DNA of 64,000 nt. It comes from Pareuzebyella sediminis. Lineage in GTDB: Bacteria; Bacteroidota; Bacteroidia; Flavobacteriales; Flavobacteriaceae. Under the pieces are notes generated by a model. The model saw only the letters and a program-made list of their open reading frames with translations. It had not been told where the DNA came from and did not search any database. The stretch covers positions 326,163 through 390,162 of the forward strand of contig NZ_VTZS01000005.1 of NCBI RefSeq assembly GCF_008367235.1, in the 5' to 3' direction. Within the stretch, counting starts at the first letter, position 1, and every line of letters begins with the position of its first letter. Of the stretch, positions 17,500-25,668 are shown in pieces. Both the position numbers and the translations under genes were made by a program.

Positions 17500-17530
17500 C
17501 AAATATAGAAATCATTTTTAAAATGACAAA
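17500..17530 (-). promoter_or_regulatory. trp operon promoter
   Basis: On the minus strand TATATTTG (17507-17500) fits the -7 consensus exactly, and TTTG (17530-17527) stands 19 nt upstream as the -33 box. Spacing is the Bacteroidota optimum. The transcript would start near 17493, just before the leader peptide. Confidence 0.8.
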
Positions 17531-17545
17531 CCAAAATTTTAAATT

Positions 17546-17579
17546 AAACCTCGCATCAAATAACTTGAATGCGAGGTTT
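17546..17579 (-). terminator. Terminator after the yceI-like gene
   Basis: AAACCTCGCAT (17546-17556) pairs perfectly over 11 bases with ATGCGAGGTTT (17569-17579), with a 12-nt loop. On the minus strand it is followed by an AT-rich tract and ends the MarR-nitroreductase-YceI unit just before the trp promoter. Confidence 0.75.
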
Positions 17580-17599
17580 TATAGAAGAGTTTAAATTAA

Positions 17600-18175
17600 T
17601 TAGAATTCTAAATCGACTACAAGGTCGAACTCGTCATAGATAAGTTTATCGCCCAGGTTCTCGAAAAAATCGCCAGATCTAAATTTGATATCGTAGTCTG
17701 TTCTATCAACTTTCATGGTAGCAGTAGCTTTATTGCCATAGATAGACACATCGAAAGTAATAGGTTTGGTAATGTCTTTAATGGTCAGGTCACCTGTAAC
17801 CTCATAAGAATTCTTGCCTGTTGATTTTACATCTTTAAATACCAATTTGGAAACGGAATGTTTGTCCACGGCGAAAAAATCATCAGATTTTAAATGACCT
17901 TCAAGTTTACCTTTGCCGTCACCTTCCATGTCGGTAGAAATCAGGGTCGGCATGTCTACCTCGAATTCGCCTCCAGTAAGCTTATCTCCGTCAAAAATCA
18001 AGGTTCCCGACTTTAGCTCGACCGTGCCGGTGTGCGAGCCAGTAACCTTATACGCTTTCCAAGTCACGGTACTTGCTTCAGTCTTTACCTCTTTCTTTTC
18101 TTCTACCACGGGCTCCGTAGCAGATGCGGCACCAAATACAAGCGCCAATGCGATACTAAATACTTCTTTTTTCAT
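17600..18175 (-). CDS. YceI-family secreted protein
   Basis: A 191-residue protein with a signal peptide (MKKEVFSIALALVFGAASA). The rest is the YceI lipid-binding beta-barrel: VTWKAYKVTGSHTGTVELKSG, GGEFEVDMPTLISTDMEG, LEGHLKSDDFFAVDKHSVSKLVF, VTGDLTIKDITKPITFDV and the closing YDEFDLVVDLEF. Known members bind long isoprenoid chains in the periplasm. It follows the nitroreductase gene by 35 nt and is the last gene of a three-gene unit headed by MarR. This suggests a redox or quinone-linked stress response, which is inference. Confidence 0.92.
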   Translation of the reverse strand: MKKEVFSIALALVFGAASATEPVVEEKKEVKTEASTVTWKAYKVTGSHTGTVELKSGTLIFDGDKLTGGEFEVDMPTLISTDMEGDGKGKLEGHLKSDDFFAVDKHSVSKLVFKDVKSTGKNSYEVTGDLTIKDITKPITFDVSIYGNKATATMKVDRTDYDIKFRSGDFFENLGDKLIYDEFDLVVDLEF

Positions 18176-18210
18176 AATTTTAATTGTTTTGAATAATTCT
18201 AATTGTTGTT

Positions 18211-18840
18211 TTAAATATGTGTGATTAACTGTTTTTTTGGTTTCCTCACTTTTTTATAATGTTGGGTCTCATCATTCTTTGATCGATAGCCAAGGGTAAC
18301 CAAGACGGCAGTATTCAAACTGTCATCTGACAACCCTAAAATATCGTTGAACTGCTCCCGATCGAAACCTTCCATAGGGCATGTATCTATTTTCATATCC
18401 GCTGCTGCCGAAAGTAGATTCCCTAAGGCGATATAGGCCTGTTTTTCGGTCCACTTTGCCTTTTCCTCTTGTGTAAGATCCAGTAGTTTCGATTTCATAA
18501 AGCTAGCGTATCCGGCTAAGTCTTCAACTGGAATGTTTCTGGTCTCACTGACATTTTGTAGATAGTCGTCTACAAGTTCCTCGCCAAAATCGGTTTGATT
18601 CGCCAAAACAATAAGATGCGAGGCTTCGGTAAGCTGCGATTGCCCCCAAGCGGCCGGTTTTAATCTCGCTCTTAAAACCGGGTCTTCAATTACTATAATT
18701 TTGTAAGGTTGAAGCCCGTAAGATGAAGGGCTCAACGTAGCTGCATCCAGCAAAGCCTCCAATTTTTCTTCAGTTATTTCTTTGGTGCTGTCGAATTTTT
18801 TAGTGGCATATCGCCAATTCAAATTATCTATATAACTCAT
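18211..18840 (-). CDS. NAD(P)H nitroreductase family protein
   Basis: A 209-residue FMN-dependent oxidoreductase of the NfsB type. The N-terminal WRYATKKFD, the FMN-binding SPSSYGLQPYKIIVI, LGNLLSAAADMKIDTCPMEGFD and the C-terminal VLVTLGYRS are family marks. Such enzymes reduce nitro-compounds, quinones or flavins. It lies 22 nt downstream of the marR-like gene and is likely under its control. Confidence 0.93.
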   Translation of the reverse strand: MSYIDNLNWRYATKKFDSTKEITEEKLEALLDAATLSPSSYGLQPYKIIVIEDPVLRARLKPAAWGQSQLTEASHLIVLANQTDFGEELVDDYLQNVSETRNIPVEDLAGYASFMKSKLLDLTQEEKAKWTEKQAYIALGNLLSAAADMKIDTCPMEGFDREQFNDILGLSDDSLNTAVLVTLGYRSKNDETQHYKKVRKPKKQLITHI

Positions 18841-18862
18841 TTTTGTATTATTGAGGTTTATT

Positions 18863-19309
18863 CTAAAATTTATCTAATAGGTCGTTCAAATGTTCCAAAT
18901 CTTGCGGCTCTAGATTTTTTAAGACGTACCGTTCTGCTTCCTTCATGGCCACATCCATTTTTGAAAGGGCCTTTTCACCTTCAGGGGTAATGCGTATTTC
19001 TACTTTTCTGCGGTTGCTCGGGCAGACGATTCGGTCCACATATTCCTTACTGATTAATTTATCGACCAGTCGGGTCGTATTGCTCATTTTTGTGACCATT
19101 CTTTCATTGAGTGTCGAGAGGTTGGCAGGTTTTCCCATTTGACCCCGTAGAATCCGTAAAACGTTGAATTGTTGTAATGAGACTTCGAAAGGCTTTAAAG
19201 TAGCAGTAATAACTTCGTTTATATGGTTGTGTACCAAACTTAAATGAATAATCGTCCGGCTCTCCAAAGGAATCTTTTTATCAGTTTTAATTACTTCTTC
19301 AACATTCAT
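18863..19309 (-). CDS. MarR-family transcriptional regulator
   Basis: A 148-residue winged-helix regulator. The recognition region is FNVLRILRGQMGKPANLSTLNERMVTKMSNTTRLVDKLISKEYV, and the wing is VCPSNRRKVEIRITPEGEKAL. Family members bind palindromes as dimers and release DNA on binding phenols or on oxidation. It is the first gene of a unit with a nitroreductase and a YceI-type protein. A perfect 12-bp palindrome overlaps its promoter, so self-repression is likely. No obvious redox Cys other than the one in the wing is present. Confidence 0.92.
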   Translation of the reverse strand: MNVEEVIKTDKKIPLESRTIIHLSLVHNHINEVITATLKPFEVSLQQFNVLRILRGQMGKPANLSTLNERMVTKMSNTTRLVDKLISKEYVDRIVCPSNRRKVEIRITPEGEKALSKMDVAMKEAERYVLKNLEPQDLEHLNDLLDKF

Positions 19310-19322
19310 GTCTATACTACAA

Positions 19323-19334
19323 TTGTATATACAA
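19323..19334. promoter_or_regulatory. Candidate MarR operator
   Basis: TTGTATATACAA is a perfect 12-bp palindrome that overlaps the end of the -7 box and the expected transcript start of the marR-like gene. Its size and place fit a MarR dimer site. No binding evidence is available. Confidence 0.5.
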
Positions 19335-19361
19335 ATATATGATTATTTTAAAGGCTCTCAA
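19332..19361 (-). promoter_or_regulatory. Promoter of the marR-nitroreductase-yceI unit
   Basis: On the minus strand TATATTTG (19339-19332) has a TTG box (19361-19359) 19 nt upstream, the same spacing as the trp promoter. Confidence 0.7.
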
Positions 19362-19419
19362 GTAGGACGATCCCAATTATTTGTTAAACTTTAGTAGAAT
19401 ATCTTTAAGTCAAAATCCT

Positions 19420-19427
19420 TATTTTTG
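19420..19427 (+). promoter_or_regulatory. Candidate -7 element upstream of the rhodanese gene
   Basis: TATTTTTG fits TAnnTTTG, about 96 nt before the start codon. No TTG box at 19 nt upstream. Confidence 0.4.
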
Positions 19428-19523
19428 ACACTCATATAAGAGAATGCCTTGTAAAAATGATTAGCTCCAAAAGAAGTGTAAGTTTGTCAAGGTGTCGAAA
19501 GACTTTACAAAATTGAAGTACCT

Positions 19524-19835
19524 ATGGATTTATCACAAGAAGAATGGGAAGATCAGCTGGCGAAAGATGACAACGCGGTCATCTTAGATGTAAGAACACC
19601 TGAAGAAGTGCAGGAGGGGTATATTCCCAAGGCTAGAAATATTGATTTTTATCTAGGCCCTGATTTCATGGCAGAGATTGAAAAATTGGATAAAAATAAG
19701 AACTACTATGTCTACTGTAGAAGTGGCAATCGCAGTGGTCAGGCTTGTTCGCTAATGAACAATTTGGGAATAAAGAATGCCTACAATCTTGAGGGTGGTT
19801 TTATGAATTGGGCCGGGGATGTCGTTGAAGAGTAG
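19524..19835 (+). CDS. Single-domain rhodanese-like protein
   Basis: A 103-residue cytoplasmic rhodanese. AVILDVRTPEEVQEGYIPKARNIDF is the N-terminal half, and the active-site loop is YVYCRSGNRSGQA with the sulfur-carrying Cys at about residue 65. LEGGFMNWAGD closes the domain. Such proteins carry persulfide sulfur; the partner is not evident. The next gene starts 99 nt later in the same direction. Confidence 0.92.
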   Translation: MDLSQEEWEDQLAKDDNAVILDVRTPEEVQEGYIPKARNIDFYLGPDFMAEIEKLDKNKNYYVYCRSGNRSGQACSLMNNLGIKNAYNLEGGFMNWAGDVVEE

Positions 19836-19934
19836 TAGTAGCTAGCTGCTCTATTTTAGTTTTCAAGGTTTTCGGTTCAGTTTTGGTCATGAAGGCGTTT
19901 ATACGTAAAGGATAACTTTTACATTCTTTTATCT

Positions 19935-21209
19935 ATGCGAGAAGACCTGCTGCATTTTATCTGGAAGTATAAGAAATTGCAGGTGGCAGACTTGACCACA
20001 ACTCGAAATGAGCCGTTAACCCTCATTGGAGCAGGCACCCACAATTACTTGTCAGGACCGGACTTCTTAAATGCTCAGGTTAGAATCGGCGACCAACTTT
20101 GGGCAGGTAATATCGAGATTCATCTTAAATCTTCAGACTGGTATGCGCATCATCATGAAACTGATGCGAATTACAATAATGTAATTCTCCACATTGTTTG
20201 GGAAGACGATATTGCAGTTTTTCACAGTGATAATTCTGAAATACCAACCCTTGAACTTCGAAATTTCATTTCCGAAGGATTGCTAGATCGGTATCGGAAT
20301 CTTTTTGATCAGCAAGGGGTGAACTTTATCAATTGTGAAAAAGACCTTGTTGAAGTCGATACCTTTTTATTTGAAAAGTGGTTGGAAAGACTCTTCTTTG
20401 AGCGATTAGAGAATAAATCGAATTCAATTGACCAGGTTTTGAAAGCAACGAAAAATGATTGGGAACAGGTATTCTTTTGCCTAATAATGCAGAATTTTGG
20501 TCTAAAAATCAATTCTGAAGCCTTTCAAAGTATCGCCCGAGCGCTAAACTTTTCCGAGGTAAGAAAATTACAGTCAAGTGCATTTGCTTTGGAAAGTGTT
20601 TTTTTTGGTATGGCCCATCTTCTTGAAGATGAAAAGATTGTAGATGACTATTACCTTAGATTGCGAAAGGAGTACGGGTATCTCAAAAAGAAATTCAATT
20701 GGAATGACGAAACGGTTTTAAAGCCCGAATTTTTTAAGTTACGACCTTATAATTTCCCCACGATTAGACTGTCTCAAGCCGCAAACCTGTATACCAGGCA
20801 CAAAATGTTGTTTGTCGCCGTAATCGAAGCAAAAACGGTAGAAGAACTCTATTCGATATTTGATGTAGCTACGAGTAAATATTGGGAAGATCACTTCACC
20901 TTTGGAAAACAATCAAAGAAAAGCATTAAAAAACTTACTAAGAAGTTCATTGACCTTCTAATTATCAATGCAGTTGTACCCATAAAATTTTGTTATGCCA
21001 AATTTACCGGTCAAATGATTGCCGAAGAGATTAGTGCCATAGTATCCTATATTAAAAAAGAGGATAACGCAATACTAGAAAACTATGAACATCTAGGAGT
21101 GAAGGTTCGAACGGCTCAAGACAGCCAAGCGCTCTTGCAATTGTACAATCAATATTGTAGACCGAATAAATGCTTGGAGTGTGCGGTAGGGCAAAGACTG
21201 CTTCGGTAA
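19935..21209 (+). CDS. DUF2851-family protein
   Basis: A 424-residue protein of a family I know from Bacteroidota as DUF2851. Recognisable parts are MREDLLHFIWKYKKLQVADL, GPDFLNAQVRIGDQLWAGNIEIH, SDWYAHHHETDANYNNVILHIVWEDD and a Cys-rich end PNKCLECAVGQRLL. The N-terminal DFLNAQV and GNIEIH-x(6)-W pattern, with Asp, Glu and clustered His, looks like a nuclease-type or metal site, but that is inference. Function is unknown. No partner gene is suggested by the neighbours. Confidence 0.87.
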   Translation: MREDLLHFIWKYKKLQVADLTTTRNEPLTLIGAGTHNYLSGPDFLNAQVRIGDQLWAGNIEIHLKSSDWYAHHHETDANYNNVILHIVWEDDIAVFHSDNSEIPTLELRNFISEGLLDRYRNLFDQQGVNFINCEKDLVEVDTFLFEKWLERLFFERLENKSNSIDQVLKATKNDWEQVFFCLIMQNFGLKINSEAFQSIARALNFSEVRKLQSSAFALESVFFGMAHLLEDEKIVDDYYLRLRKEYGYLKKKFNWNDETVLKPEFFKLRPYNFPTIRLSQAANLYTRHKMLFVAVIEAKTVEELYSIFDVATSKYWEDHFTFGKQSKKSIKKLTKKFIDLLIINAVVPIKFCYAKFTGQMIAEEISAIVSYIKKEDNAILENYEHLGVKVRTAQDSQALLQLYNQYCRPNKCLECAVGQRLLR

Positions 21210-21308
21210 TCCATCGAGTTTGGTGTAGCATGACCTTTTCGAAAACAATGGTAAACACCTGAGCGGGTATTTTAAATATTTTTGTACATATTCTTTTATC
21301 TTTGGGGC

Positions 21309-21536
21309 ATGCGGTTTTTTTATCAAATTCTTTATTATTTCCAGAAGCGCGGTTTTGAAGTGTGTCGGCGAATCGCAGAACGCTTAGGAATTCGTGCACG
21401 GGTAGTACGCACTTCATTTATCTACCTGACTTTTGTAACCTTGGGTTTTGGTTTTGCCCTATATTTGTTTTTGGCCTTTTGGTTGCGTATCAAAGATTTG
21501 ATATATACCAAGCGCACTTCGGTTTTTGATCTTTAA
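21309..21536 (+). CDS. PspC-domain small membrane protein
   Basis: A 75-residue protein starting MRFFYQILYYFQKRGFEVCR. The core EVCRRIAERLGIRARVVRTSFIYLTFVTLG and the hydrophobic FALYLFLAFWLRI fit a PspC domain: a short helical turn then a transmembrane helix. An ATG 27 nt earlier exists, but the shorter start is the family's. PspC proteins take part in envelope stress sensing in E. coli; here no pspA is nearby. It ends 3 nt before the K+ channel gene, so the two are probably co-expressed. Confidence 0.78.
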   Translation: MRFFYQILYYFQKRGFEVCRRIAERLGIRARVVRTSFIYLTFVTLGFGFALYLFLAFWLRIKDLIYTKRTSVFDL

Positions 21537-21539
21537 TCT

Positions 21540-22547
21540 ATGATAAGACTCTTTCGTTCTAAGCTTTACTTGGCATTGACATTGGTCTTTGCCATTCTGA
21601 TAACGGGGGTAATGGGCTATAGGTTCTTGGGTGAGTACAGTTGGTTAAATGCGCTATACATGACCATCATTACCGTAACCACTGTGGGTTTTTCCGAAGT
21701 TGGCCCGATGAATACGGGTACTAGAATTTTCACCATATTTTTGATTATAGCGAGTGTTGTCATTTTTGCCTTTGCCCTTTCCGTAATAACAGAATATATT
21801 TTGAGCAGAAATTCGTTGGATCTTTTAAAAAAGAAAAAAGTGAAAAATACAGTTGACAAGTTTAATAACCACGTTATCGTGTGCGGTTTTGGACGAAACG
21901 GAATGCAGGCGGCCGAGCGGTTGAACTCATATAAAAAACCTTTTGTCGTGATTGAACGGGAAAGGGAGATTATCGATAAGTACCAAGAAGAGATGCTTTT
22001 TATCGAGGGTGATGCGAACGATGATGAGGTCTTGAATGCGGCGGGTGTAGAAAGGGCACAATATCTGATTGTAGCCTTGCCAGACGATGCCGCCAATTTG
22101 TTCGTGGTTCTTTCTGCCCGTCAGATGAATAGGGATCTTTTTATAATAAGTAGGGCGTCATTGGTGACCTCCCAGAAAAAATTACTTCTCGCAGGTGCCA
22201 ATAAGGTAATCATGCCCGACAAAATAGGAGGGGATCATATGGCTTCACTGGTGGTTATGCCCGATTTGATCACGTTTATGGATAAGTTGGGAATGGAAGG
22301 AGAACATACCACTAACCTTGAGGAAGTGGCCATTGAAGATTTCAAAGGTCAAGTCGATTGTAACTCGCTGCGCGATCTTGATTTACGAAAAAAAACAGGC
22401 TGTACAATTATCGGATATATAGAGCCCAATGGTAATTATATAATTAACCCCGAGGCAGATTTACAACTACAGCCGAAGAGTAAGGTGATTGTCTTAGGCA
22501 GGCCTGAGCAAATCCGAAAACTAAATGAAATGTTCCATATTCAATAA
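21540..22547 (+). CDS. Two-helix potassium channel with RCK (TrkA-N/TrkA-C) domains
   Basis: A 335-residue protein of the Kch/MthK type. Two transmembrane helices (about residues 10-27 and 65-90) flank a pore loop with TTVGFSEVGP, where the usual K+ filter is TVGYGD. A Rossmann RCK domain starts at HVIVCGFGRNGMQAAERL and binds a nucleotide; a TrkA-C domain closes the protein (around LRDLDLRKKTGCTIIGYIEPNG). The replaced GYGD residues make strict K+ selectivity uncertain. The gene is 3 nt after the PspC-like gene. Confidence 0.9.
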   Translation: MIRLFRSKLYLALTLVFAILITGVMGYRFLGEYSWLNALYMTIITVTTVGFSEVGPMNTGTRIFTIFLIIASVVIFAFALSVITEYILSRNSLDLLKKKKVKNTVDKFNNHVIVCGFGRNGMQAAERLNSYKKPFVVIEREREIIDKYQEEMLFIEGDANDDEVLNAAGVERAQYLIVALPDDAANLFVVLSARQMNRDLFIISRASLVTSQKKLLLAGANKVIMPDKIGGDHMASLVVMPDLITFMDKLGMEGEHTTNLEEVAIEDFKGQVDCNSLRDLDLRKKTGCTIIGYIEPNGNYIINPEADLQLQPKSKVIVLGRPEQIRKLNEMFHIQ

Positions 22548-22658
22548 TCGCGGTTGCGTTAATTCAACGTTATTATTTGATTGTAAAGCTTATTTTTAGG
22601 ATATTGCCCGAACTTGAAAAAAAACCGTTCGCACAAGTACCAATACCACACAAAAATT

Positions 22659-24731
22659 ATGAAGAAATTTACCGTACTGCTTTTTATGCTTTTTGGAATA
22701 TTGGCTTTTTCCCAAGAACTGACTGTTACAGGAAAGGCCTTTAACCCTTCCCCAAGAATCAATGATGGGGTAATCGAATTGGAAGTGGAAGGGGGAACCC
22801 CGCCCTATCGGTATAAATGGAGCAATCAAGCAACATCCTTATCTTCAAAAAGATCTATGGGGCTTGTGGAAGGAATACCCTACACGGTTGAAGTTTCCGA
22901 TGCAGCTGGCAATGAGGTAACCAAGGTATTTAAAGTAGAAACCGAAGCGATTGCAGAGGTCTTTAATGGAACTATGACCCCCGCAGTAAGCGCTTTGGGA
23001 TCCGTGCTTTTCTGGGACCCTTTTGCGGGTATAGGTATTTATGATCCCGTGGTTTACGCCGATGTAAAATTGGTGCCTACACCTGGATGGTCTTCGGACG
23101 TTAAAGATAAATTCGTGCTCAAGCAATGGTTGAAGCCTGAGGGTGCCAAGGTCAGTAAAGGCGAAAAGATTGCCGTGGTATCAAGTGATACAAAAGCCGA
23201 TGAAACTGTTGTCGCTACAGCCAGCGGAACCTTACGTTATCTTGTTCAAGAGGGTGAAACAATTTACAACTCAGAAAATGCCATGCATGTCATTGAACAG
23301 GGCGCACATAATTTGGCTGAAATAGAGTACGATGAACCTGAGGTAATCACCCATCCGAATGGAGACCCTGTAACCAAAGGGATTCCATTTATAGTAATCT
23401 GGTTGGTTCTAGGTGCCACCTTCTTCACGATACGCATGGGTTTTATCAATATAAGAGGTTTTGGACACTCCATTGATTTAGCCAAAGGGAAATATGATGA
23501 CCCAGATGCTCCGGGCCAGGTCACCCATTTCCAAGCACTGGCGACCGCAGTATCCGGTACCGTAGGTTTAGGAAATATTGCTGGCGTGGCCGTCGCTGTT
23601 TCTTTGGGAGGCGCAGGCGCTACTTTTTGGATGATTGTTTGCGGGCTACTAGGAATGTCTTCGAAGTTCGTAGAATGCACGCTTGGGGTAAAATATCGTG
23701 ATATCCTTCCTGACGGTCGGGTATTTGGCGGTCCCATGAATTATTTGAGATACGGTCTTGAAAAGCGGAACCTAAAAGGATTTGGAAAGGTCTTGGCAGG
23801 CTTTTTTGCCGTATTGGCCATTGGTGCTTCATTTGGAGGAGGGAATATGTTTCAGGCCAACCAATCTTTTGAGCAATTGGCAGGTCAATTTCCTGTCTTG
23901 GCAGGAAATGGATTTTGGTTCGGCGTAGTTACTGCCGTTTTAGTCGGCGTAGTAATCATTGGAGGAATCAATAGTATCGCCAAGGTTACAGGTAGAGTGG
24001 TTCCAATAATGGCATCCATTTACATTTTGGCTGCGCTCGCGGTTATCATTATGAACATTCAGAATATTGGTCCGGCATTTTCGGCCATCTTCGAAGGCGC
24101 CCTTAACCCGTCTGCCTTGAAGGGCGGTATCATTGGCGTACTGGTCGTTGGTTTTCAAAGGGCCGCATTTTCTAATGAGGCCGGAGTAGGTTCGGCAGCA
24201 ATTGCCCATAGTACCGCAAAAACGAATAATCCTCCATCCGAAGGTTTCGTTGCACTTTTAGAGCCATTTATCGATACGGTCGTGGTGTGTACCTTGACGG
24301 CCTTAGTACTTATTTTTACGGGTATGCACGAAGTTGAAGGTATGGCCGGTGCCCAATTGACTTCCGATGCATTTGGTAGCCAAATTTCTTGGTTCCCCTA
24401 TGTGTTGGCCTTAGCGGTGTTCCTATTTGCATTTTCTACAATGATTTCTTGGTCGTACTATGGAATGCGTGCATGGACCTACCTATTTGGAAAGAGTAAA
24501 AAATCTGAAATGGTTTACAAAATGCTCTTCTTGGTATTTGTGGTTATCGGGGCTTCCGTCAGTTTGGGTGCCGTACTCGATTTTTCCGATATGATGATCT
24601 TGGCGATGTCGTTCCCGAATATTATAGGGCTCTACATTATGTCTGGGGAGGTTAAGGGCGATTTGAACGAATATTGGAAAAAATTGAAGGCCAACCAGCT
24701 CTTTAAAAAACAGCTGAAGACTAAGGAATAG
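22659..24731 (+). CDS. AgcS-family sodium:alanine symporter with extra N-terminal periplasmic domains
   Basis: A 690-residue protein from the ATG at 22659 (an upstream ATG at 22614 adds 15 polar residues). A signal peptide ([19 protein letters not shown]) leads to an SprB-like Ig repeat ([21 protein letters not shown], then [13 protein letters not shown]). Next comes a biotinyl/lipoyl-like hammerhead split around an added hydrophobic region ([35 protein letters not shown] and later [14 protein letters not shown]). From about residue 235 it is a normal AgcS symporter: [67 protein letters not shown]. These carriers import alanine or glycine with Na+. No biotinylatable MKM motif is visible in the hammerhead. 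Confidence 0.88.
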   Translation: MKKFTVLLFMLFGILAFSQELTVTGKAFNPSPRINDGVIELEVEGGTPPYRYKWSNQATSLSSKRSMGLVEGIPYTVEVSDAAGNEVTKVFKVETEAIAEVFNGTMTPAVSALGSVLFWDPFAGIGIYDPVVYADVKLVPTPGWSSDVKDKFVLKQWLKPEGAKVSKGEKIAVVSSDTKADETVVATASGTLRYLVQEGETIYNSENAMHVIEQGAHNLAEIEYDEPEVITHPNGDPVTKGIPFIVIWLVLGATFFTIRMGFINIRGFGHSIDLAKGKYDDPDAPGQVTHFQALATAVSGTVGLGNIAGVAVAVSLGGAGATFWMIVCGLLGMSSKFVECTLGVKYRDILPDGRVFGGPMNYLRYGLEKRNLKGFGKVLAGFFAVLAIGASFGGGNMFQANQSFEQLAGQFPVLAGNGFWFGVVTAVLVGVVIIGGINSIAKVTGRVVPIMASIYILAALAVIIMNIQNIGPAFSAIFEGALNPSALKGGIIGVLVVGFQRAAFSNEAGVGSAAIAHSTAKTNNPPSEGFVALLEPFIDTVVVCTLTALVLIFTGMHEVEGMAGAQLTSDAFGSQISWFPYVLALAVFLFAFSTMISWSYYGMRAWTYLFGKSKKSEMVYKMLFLVFVVIGASVSLGAVLDFSDMMILAMSFPNIIGLYIMSGEVKGDLNEYWKKLKANQLFKKQLKTKE

Positions 24732-24746
24732 TCTGAAAAAGTTCGT

Positions 24747-25649
24747 ATGAAGAATTTAAAACCCCACTTTAGGTTCAATAAGCAGGAACGAAGTGGGGTT
24801 TTCTTTTTGTTGCTATTCATTATCGTGCTACAGTTCATATATTTCATGCTGAAATTGTATCCCGCTCCTAAAACGGAAAATAGGTTCTCGGTCAATACGG
24901 CGCTTCAATCGCAAATCGACTCTTTACGAAATAAGGTTTTGCAGAAAGATAGTGTTAGGTACTATCCATTCAATCCGAACTACATTACCGATTACAAAGG
25001 ATACGTATTGGGTATGTCCGTCGATGAAATCGATAGACTGCACAAATTTCGTTCACAGCACAAGTTCGTAAACAGTGCCCAAGATTTTCAGAAAATAACA
25101 GGAGTTTCCGATTCTTTGCTTGTCGCCATCTCCCCTTATTTTAAGTTTCCGGAATGGACCCAAAATATCAAAAAAAATGTTGCTAGTGTAAACTCCGAAG
25201 ATGCATTACGGCTTGGTAAAGAAAACTATCCGTCGAGAAATAAAGGAACCCGCCTTAGTGATTTGAACGCTGCTACGGTAGACGATTTAAGAAGAGTTCG
25301 CGGAATAGGGGAGAAATTATCGACAAGGATCGTAAAGTTTCGTAACCGATTAGGTGGGTTTTTAGTAGACGAACAACTTTACGATGTATATGGTCTTGAA
25401 CCCGAAGTGGTAGCCAGAGCTCTTAAAGAGTTCAGAGTGCTTAAAAAACCTCAAATAGCCCCTATAAACCTCAATACTGCATCGGTCGAAGAACTGTCCA
25501 AATTGGTTTATATTCAGAAATGGGTAGCGGAAAGTATAGTAAACTACAGGGAAGTCAATGGAACTATCGATTCTTTTGACGAATTGAGAAATATTGAAGA
25601 ATTCCCTTCGGATAAAATAGAGAGAATAGCTTTATATTTGTCGCTTTAA
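24747..25649 (+). CDS. Helix-hairpin-helix (ComEA-like) protein with one membrane anchor
   Basis: A 300-residue protein with one N-terminal hydrophobic segment (FFLLLFIIVLQFIYFML, about residues 19-36). Three helix-hairpin-helix units follow: SVDEIDRLHKFRSQHKFVNSAQDF, DLNAATVDDLRRVRGIGEKLSTRIVKFR and NLNTASVEELSKLVYIQKWVAESIVNYR. The later units have the LNTA-x-x-x-L pattern of ComEA, the periplasmic DNA-binding protein of natural competence. Whether this protein binds DNA for uptake cannot be said from sequence. It starts 15 nt after the symporter and ends 19 nt before the dehydrogenase start. Confidence 0.87.
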   Translation: MKNLKPHFRFNKQERSGVFFLLLFIIVLQFIYFMLKLYPAPKTENRFSVNTALQSQIDSLRNKVLQKDSVRYYPFNPNYITDYKGYVLGMSVDEIDRLHKFRSQHKFVNSAQDFQKITGVSDSLLVAISPYFKFPEWTQNIKKNVASVNSEDALRLGKENYPSRNKGTRLSDLNAATVDDLRRVRGIGEKLSTRIVKFRNRLGGFLVDEQLYDVYGLEPEVVARALKEFRVLKKPQIAPINLNTASVEELSKLVYIQKWVAESIVNYREVNGTIDSFDELRNIEEFPSDKIERIALYLSL

Positions 25650-25668
25650 AAAATGAGCAATGCATAGC

